Origin: an uncultured Clostridia bacterium
Lineage (GTDB): Bacteria > Bacillota > Clostridia > Oscillospirales > Oscillospiraceae
Assembly: GCA_946628965.1 (NCBI GenBank)
Contig: CAMOXI010000002.1
Location: forward strand, 1 to 64,000
Direction: 5' to 3'
DNA: 64,000 nt
The translations under genes were made by a program, and so were the position numbers. Positions within the stretch are counted from its first letter, which is position 1; every line of letters begins with the position of its first letter. This document shows, in pieces, positions 60,058 to 64,000 of the stretch. Below the pieces are notes generated by a model that saw nothing but the letters and a program-made list of their open reading frames with translations, made no database searches and was not told the origin of the DNA.

Positions 60058-61652
60058 AAACGGTTCCGAAAGTTGTCAATCCCGTCAAGCGTGCCGGTGA
60101 ACAGTCTCCCGGCAAGATCTATGACGAGAAGCTGAAGGTGCGCGCCCGCCGTGAGTGGCGCGGCGTGAAGGACACCTTCTATGATTACACCCGCTGGCTG
60201 TACCTCATCTTTGTGCTGGCCCGCTTCATCGTGGTGCCCCGCAACATCAAGGGCTTCTTCCGCTACCGCTGGATGATGAGCTACCTCTTCGTGCCCCACG
60301 GCATGGACAAGTTCACCATCGGCCTGCGGGACGAGGCGCTGCGCATCGCCCACACCTCCTTCAACTTCGTCATCGCCGACGTGACCCAGGCCATCGCCAA
60401 CTGCTTCCGCGGCGACCGCCGCGTGGGCAACGACAAGGCCTACTCCGACAAGTGCGTCATCACCGACGAAAACTCCATGGTCACCTTCATGATGGGCTTC
60501 GACACCAAGAAGGTCCACACCATCCTGCGTGAAGTGCCCACCATGTTCGCCTCCAACATCTTCCATCAGTTCAACGTCATGCACTATCTGGACATCGCCC
60601 AGCAGTACGGCATCCCCGGCGACGTCTGCCCCATGCCCGAGGCCGAGGCCGGCATCTCCATCGACGACGACTTCTGCGTCCTGGGCTCCTGCGCCGTGCA
60701 GAACAACACCACCTGCGACGGCTCCCTGATGGGCAACGGCATCATCGCCAAGCGCCTGGAGCGCGAGTACGGCATCCCCACCTTCCAGCTGGCCACCCCG
60801 CTGCGCCACAAGGAGCCGGACGTCATGGAGTATGCCGCCCGCGAGATCAAGAAGGCCATCGCCTTCGTCGAGGAGCACACCGGCGAGAAGTGGGACTGGG
60901 ACGTGTACTTTGCCGCGGCCAAGCGCGTCAACGACGCCACCCGCTGCCGCATCGCCCAGATGGAGATCAACTCCACTCCCTATCCCCAGTTCTTCGGTGC
61001 CGCTTTCAGCCTCTATAACGACACCAACTACATGGGCAACTCCGGCCGCAACGCCGACTTCGTCAAGATCGACCACAAGCTCCTGAAACTCGCCCAGCGG
61101 GGCTATGAGGCCAAGCGCATGTATGCGAAGGAGTACCGCCATCGCTGCATCGTCTGGGGCGTGCAGCCGCAGTACGTCATCGACATGCTCTACTGGATGG
61201 TCCAGTGCTGGGGCGTCATGCCGCTGACCGACATGCTCTCCGTCATCAACACCGAGATGATCGCCGAGGTGGACACGCCCGAGAACCGGGAGCAGGCCTA
61301 CCGCGACATGGCCATGCTGAACATGGAGATGATCATGCGCAACCACACCCACGGCGGCTACAAGGTCCTGGTGGACGAGCTGTGGGAGCTGTGCGAGAAG
61401 ATGAACGCCGACATCGTCATGATGTGGGAGCATATGAGCTGCAAGGCGCTGACCGGCATGCACGGTCAGTTCGAGGAGCAGGCCCGCGAGCGCGGCATCC
61501 ACATCATGTGGGTCTCCCACGACCTGTGCGATCCCCGCGTCTTCACCCGTCAGGCCATCCGCGACCAGGTGAACAATTATATGCGCACGGTCATGCGGGA
61601 AGAGCCGCTGGATCCGTCGCTGGAAAATATTCCTGATAATGAGGCATATTAA
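60054..61652 (+). CDS. 2-hydroxyacyl-CoA dehydratase family subunit (second)
   Basis: The 532-residue partner is longer than usual family subunits (about 370-480). Its first 100 residues (VRARREWRGVKDTFYDYTRW, then LVFVLARFIVVPRNIKGFFRYRW-like hydrophobic stretch) are an extension; the dehydratase-like region follows with CVLGSCAVQNNTTCDGSLMG, YRHRCIVWGVQP and FEEQARERGIHIMWVSHDLC. A hydrophobic stretch near 50-65 could associate with the membrane. It is translated with the first subunit (ATGA overlap) and with the small gene after it. Confidence 0.8.
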   Translation: MKTVPKVVNPVKRAGEQSPGKIYDEKLKVRARREWRGVKDTFYDYTRWLYLIFVLARFIVVPRNIKGFFRYRWMMSYLFVPHGMDKFTIGLRDEALRIAHTSFNFVIADVTQAIANCFRGDRRVGNDKAYSDKCVITDENSMVTFMMGFDTKKVHTILREVPTMFASNIFHQFNVMHYLDIAQQYGIPGDVCPMPEAEAGISIDDDFCVLGSCAVQNNTTCDGSLMGNGIIAKRLEREYGIPTFQLATPLRHKEPDVMEYAAREIKKAIAFVEEHTGEKWDWDVYFAAAKRVNDATRCRIAQMEINSTPYPQFFGAAFSLYNDTNYMGNSGRNADFVKIDHKLLKLAQRGYEAKRMYAKEYRHRCIVWGVQPQYVIDMLYWMVQCWGVMPLTDMLSVINTEMIAEVDTPENREQAYRDMAMLNMEMIMRNHTHGGYKVLVDELWELCEKMNADIVMMWEHMSCKALTGMHGQFEEQARERGIHIMWVSHDLCDPRVFTRQAIRDQVNNYMRTVMREEPLDPSLENIPDNEAY

Positions 61653-61670
61653 GGAAGGAGAGCGCGAAAA

Positions 61671-61838
61671 ATGAAGAAGCTGCTGAAACTCCCCCTGTAT
61701 CTGCTGTTGGCCGCGCTGGGCTTTTTCGTAGTCACCTTCACCATCTATTTCTTTAACCTGGATATGAAGGCCACCTCGCTGCTGGCCCCCTGGCTGGAGA
61801 AGTGGTACGACCACCTGGAGCGCAAACAGTATATTTAA
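61671..61838 (+). CDS. 55-residue single-pass membrane protein
   Basis: A short ORF starts at ATG 61671 with GGAAGGAG about 8 bases upstream, 18 bases after the second dehydratase subunit. The product starts KKLLKLPLYLLLAALGFFVV, continues VTFTIYFFNLDMKATSLLAP and ends EKWYDHLERKQYI; it has one membrane segment and a short soluble tail. Its coupling to the dehydratase genes suggests a membrane-tethering or assembly role for the complex. The family is not recognised. Confidence 0.7.
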   Translation: MKKLLKLPLYLLLAALGFFVVTFTIYFFNLDMKATSLLAPWLEKWYDHLERKQYI

Positions 61839-61854
61839 ACGATATCAAGAGAAA

Positions 61855-62090
61855 GAGAGCTCCCGGATCGCATATGCGATCCGGGAACTCTCACGGTGTC
61901 GACAAAATGTCGACACCGTGAAAACCACAAATGAGAACTTCCAAAAGTTCTCATTTGTGAGTATATCAAATGCGAGAGGGAATAACCAATCCCCTCTCGC
62001 GCTCTCCCCATGCATGTCCATCTTCTGTCGCATGGGTTGTGTACAGTTTAAGCTCCCGGATCGCAAAAGCGATCCGGGAGCTTTCTAATA
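61855..62090. repeat. element C, copy at 61.9 kb, with flanking hairpins
   Basis: Flanking hairpins GCTCCCGGATCGC/GCGATCCGGGA..CT at 61858-61891 and AAGCTCCCGGATCGC/GCGATCCGGGAGCTT at 62050-62083. Between them: hairpin a CACGGTGTCGACA/TGTCGACACCGTG (61892-61920), b CACAAATGAGAAC/GTTCTCATTTGTG (61926-61959), c GCGAGAGGG/CCCTCTCGC (61972-62000). The stretch lies between convergent genes and may also terminate both. Confidence 0.75.
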
Positions 62091-62093
62091 TGC

Positions 62094-62149
62094 GGGCGCG
62101 TAATACGTGCTCCTGCTGGCCACTGATCACTGACCACTGGCCACTTGAA
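62094..62149. repeat. short repeats before malQ
   Basis: GCGGGCGCGTAATACG (62094-62109) matches the inverse of the 18122 palindrome region. 62118-62144 is a 27-base inverse copy, with one mismatch, of 32367-32393. Confidence 0.75.
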
Positions 62150-63631
62150 TCAGACGCGGCGGTAGAGGTGGGTATACTCGCGCAGCTTTTTGGCAAGCTC
62201 CTTCGTCAGCGCGTCCGGCGCCATGCGCCACTGCCAGTTGCCGCCAAGGCTGCCGGGGGCGTTCATGCGCGCCCAGGCGTCCAGCTCCAGCACATCCTGC
62301 ATCTGTACGACGAAGAGGCGGGAATTCGTGCCCATGCCGGTGCGGATCATGCCCCAGCACCAGCCCTCTTCCTCGGTGATGCGCATATAGCGCTCAGCGA
62401 AGCGGAGGTGCTTTTTCCTGGTGGTCTTGAGCCAGCCCTTGACGGTCTCGTTGTCGTGTGTGCCGATGTAGCAGACGCTGTTTTCCTTGCAGTTATGGGG
62501 CATGTAAGGCGCGTCCCCGTCGGCGTCGAAGCCGAATTCCAGGATCTTCATGCCGGGAAAACCGGAGTCAGCCAGCAGCTTCTCCACCTCGGGCGTGGTG
62601 TAGCCCAGGTCCTCTGCGATGAACTCCAGACCGGTGAACCAGTTTTTCAGCACGCCGATCAGGCCCATGCCCGGGCCGGGCTTCCAGCGGCCGCGGCGGG
62701 CGGTCTTGTCCCCGTAGGGCACGGCCCAGTAGCTCTCAAAGCCGCGGAAGTGGTCGATGCGGATCACGTCGAAGAGCTTGCCGGCCCCGTCCACGCGGCG
62801 GATCCACCAGCCGTAGCCGTCGGCCTTCATGGCGTCCCAGTCGTAGAGCGGATTGCCCCAGAGCTGGCCGTCCTCGGTGAAGGCGTCGGGCGGGACGCCG
62901 GCCACCTCCGTGGGCACGTTGTCCTCTCCGAGCTGGAAGAACTTCGGCTCTGCCCACACGTCGGCAGAGTCCAGCGCCACATAGATGGGCACGTCCCCGA
63001 TGAAGTGGATGCCCTTGCCGTGGGCGTAGTCCCGCAGGGCCTCCCACTGGCGGAAGAACAGGAACTGGAGGAAGACGAAGAAATCCACGTCCTCCCGGAG
63101 CTTTTCGCCGTAGGCGGCTACGGCCGCGGGGCGGTGCAGGCGGATGTCCTCATCCGGCCACTCGATCCAGCTCTGCATATCGAAATGGCCCTTCACGGCC
63201 ATGAAGAGGGCGTAGTTTTCGATCCAGGCGGCATTATCCCGCCGGAAGGCGGCCACTTCCTCCGCATAGCGCTCCCGCCCGCGCTCGAAAGCCAGGCGCA
63301 GCACCGGGAAGCGGTTTTCATAGATCTTCGCGTAATCGGTGCGCTCGGGGTTATCCCCCCAGTCGCGCTTTGCGATCTCGCTCTTTTTCAGGAGCTTGTC
63401 CTTCACCAGCAGATCCAGGTCGATGTAATAGGGGTTGCCCGCGTAGGTGGAGAAGGAGAAATAGGGGCTGTCGCCGTAGCTGGTGGGGCCGAGGGGCAGC
63501 AGCTGCCAGTACTTCTGGCCGGCGGCCTTCAGCCAGTCCACAAACTGATAGGCGCTCTTGCCCATGGTGCCGATCCCGTAGGGGGAGGGCAGAGAACTCA
63601 TCGGCATCAGGATGCCGCTGGAACGTGTCAT
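62150..63631 (-). CDS. malQ: 4-alpha-glucanotransferase
   Basis: The 493-residue GH77 amylomaltase disproportionates maltooligosaccharides. It starts RSSGILMPMSSLPSPYGIGT and has the GH77 blocks WQLLPLGPTSYGDSPYFSFS, FFRQWEALRDYA, IGDVPIYVALDSADVWAE, RIDHFRGFESYW and ETVKGWL. The Asp in RIDHFRG, the acid/base Glu in EDLG and an Asp in GTHDNE are the expected catalytic residues. The ribosome site is modest. It lies 30 bases after an upstream sugar permease gene on the same strand, so it belongs to a maltodextrin-type uptake operon. Confidence 0.97.
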   Translation of the reverse strand: MTRSSGILMPMSSLPSPYGIGTMGKSAYQFVDWLKAAGQKYWQLLPLGPTSYGDSPYFSFSTYAGNPYYIDLDLLVKDKLLKKSEIAKRDWGDNPERTDYAKIYENRFPVLRLAFERGRERYAEEVAAFRRDNAAWIENYALFMAVKGHFDMQSWIEWPDEDIRLHRPAAVAAYGEKLREDVDFFVFLQFLFFRQWEALRDYAHGKGIHFIGDVPIYVALDSADVWAEPKFFQLGEDNVPTEVAGVPPDAFTEDGQLWGNPLYDWDAMKADGYGWWIRRVDGAGKLFDVIRIDHFRGFESYWAVPYGDKTARRGRWKPGPGMGLIGVLKNWFTGLEFIAEDLGYTTPEVEKLLADSGFPGMKILEFGFDADGDAPYMPHNCKENSVCYIGTHDNETVKGWLKTTRKKHLRFAERYMRITEEEGWCWGMIRTGMGTNSRLFVVQMQDVLELDAWARMNAPGSLGGNWQWRMAPDALTKELAKKLREYTHLYRRV

Positions 63632-63661
63632 AAAAACAACTCTTTTCTTGCGGGGCGGCGG

Positions 63662-64000
63662 TCAGCCCTTGACGGCGCCGGCAGCCACGCCCTTGATGAT
63701 ATGCTTCTGGCAAATGAGATAGAAAACGATAACGGGGATGATGCTCAGCAGGATCAGAGCCATGGTCGCGCCCAGGTCGACCGTGCCGTAGCTTCCCTTC
63801 AGATACTGGATGTGAATGGGAATGGTGCGGTACTCGTTGATATCCAGCACCAGGTATGGCAGCAGGTAGTCGTTCCAGATCCACATGATCTCCAGGATGC
63901 CGACGGAGATCATTGTCGGCTTGAGCATGGGGAACACCACGGAAAAATAGGTCCTGACCGGGCCGCAGCCGTCGATGGACGCTGCCTCCTCGATCTCCAG
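63662..64000 (-). CDS. carbohydrate ABC transporter permease (MalG-like), 5' part outside window
   Basis: The 112 visible C-terminal residues include the EAA loop (EEAASIDGCGPVRTYFSVV) and the closing part WNDYLLPYLVL, IPIHIQYLKGSYGTV and the end HIIKGVAAGAVKG, all typical of MalG-type inner-membrane permeases. The gene continues past the right edge. With malQ directly downstream it probably imports maltodextrins or related glucans. Confidence 0.92.
   Translation of the reverse strand: MEIEEAASIDGCGPVRTYFSVVFPMLKPTMISVGILEIMWIWNDYLLPYLVLDINEYRTIPIHIQYLKGSYGTVDLGATMALILLSIIPVIVFYLICQKHIIKGVAAGAVKG

Overview
The window is G+C-rich DNA from a low-redox, probably spore-forming member of the Clostridia. 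The best guess is a gut Oscillospiraceae/Ruminococcaceae-type genome. This rests on a ypeB-like germination gene, strong AGGAGG-type ribosome binding sites, sigma-A promoters with 17-base spacers, Oscillospiraceae-style zinc-ribbon membrane proteins, a CBS-domain pyrophosphatase, luxS, 2-hydroxyacyl-CoA dehydratase genes and many short intergenic hairpin repeats. No rRNA, prophage, integrase, transposase or CRISPR array is visible. The taxon is an inference.

Layout. Positions 1-2047 hold minus-strand housekeeping genes (DUF364 protein, plsY, an RluA-type pseudouridine synthase). Positions 2143-10088 are a plus-strand run: rlmD, two membrane-anchored RsbU/SpoIIE-type phosphatases, an SLC13/ArsB-like permease, a macro-TIR fusion, a 48-codon ORF and a CPBP protease. 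Positions 10284-17371 are minus-strand metG, vanW, hemW and htpG. The two-subunit aconitase X (18313-20048) and tRNA-Leu follow. Positions 20890-26848 form an extracytoplasmic redox module: a triheme molybdopterin-fold cytochrome, ResB, CcsA and a Tat-exported FMN/FAD reductase. Then come luxS, an SDR, a TPR-like zinc-ribbon protein, rpiB, a GH-like protein, CBS-pyrophosphatase and an M3 lipoprotein peptidase. A more A+T-rich patch (about 36480-37500) has an XRE regulator and a tiny membrane protein. Positions 37595-40556 carry two more exported redox proteins: an FMN-binding/PNPOx lipoprotein and a flavodiiron-rubredoxin protein with a Tat signal. Next are a YARHG protein, ypeB, a lipoprotein, a membrane protein with a GT2 glycosyltransferase, clpB, a CopG-like protein, tRNA-Ser, a heterodimeric ABC exporter, glyA, an EEP-family protein, a 2-hydroxyacyl-CoA dehydratase pair with a 55-residue membrane protein, malQ and the end of a sugar ABC permease gene.

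The parts that look least ordinary are: (1) the cytochrome c/Mo-fold/flavin module with its own haem-attachment genes, read as anaerobic respiration at the outer face of the membrane; (2) flavodiiron machinery predicted to be exported, although the family is normally cytoplasmic; (3) a macro-TIR fusion in an operon with signalling phosphatases; (4) intergenic arrays of perfect hairpins, some repeated with compensatory changes in both arms, including hairpins that mirror the 3' ends of the two tRNA genes. All function statements come from motifs read by eye; no database search was possible.
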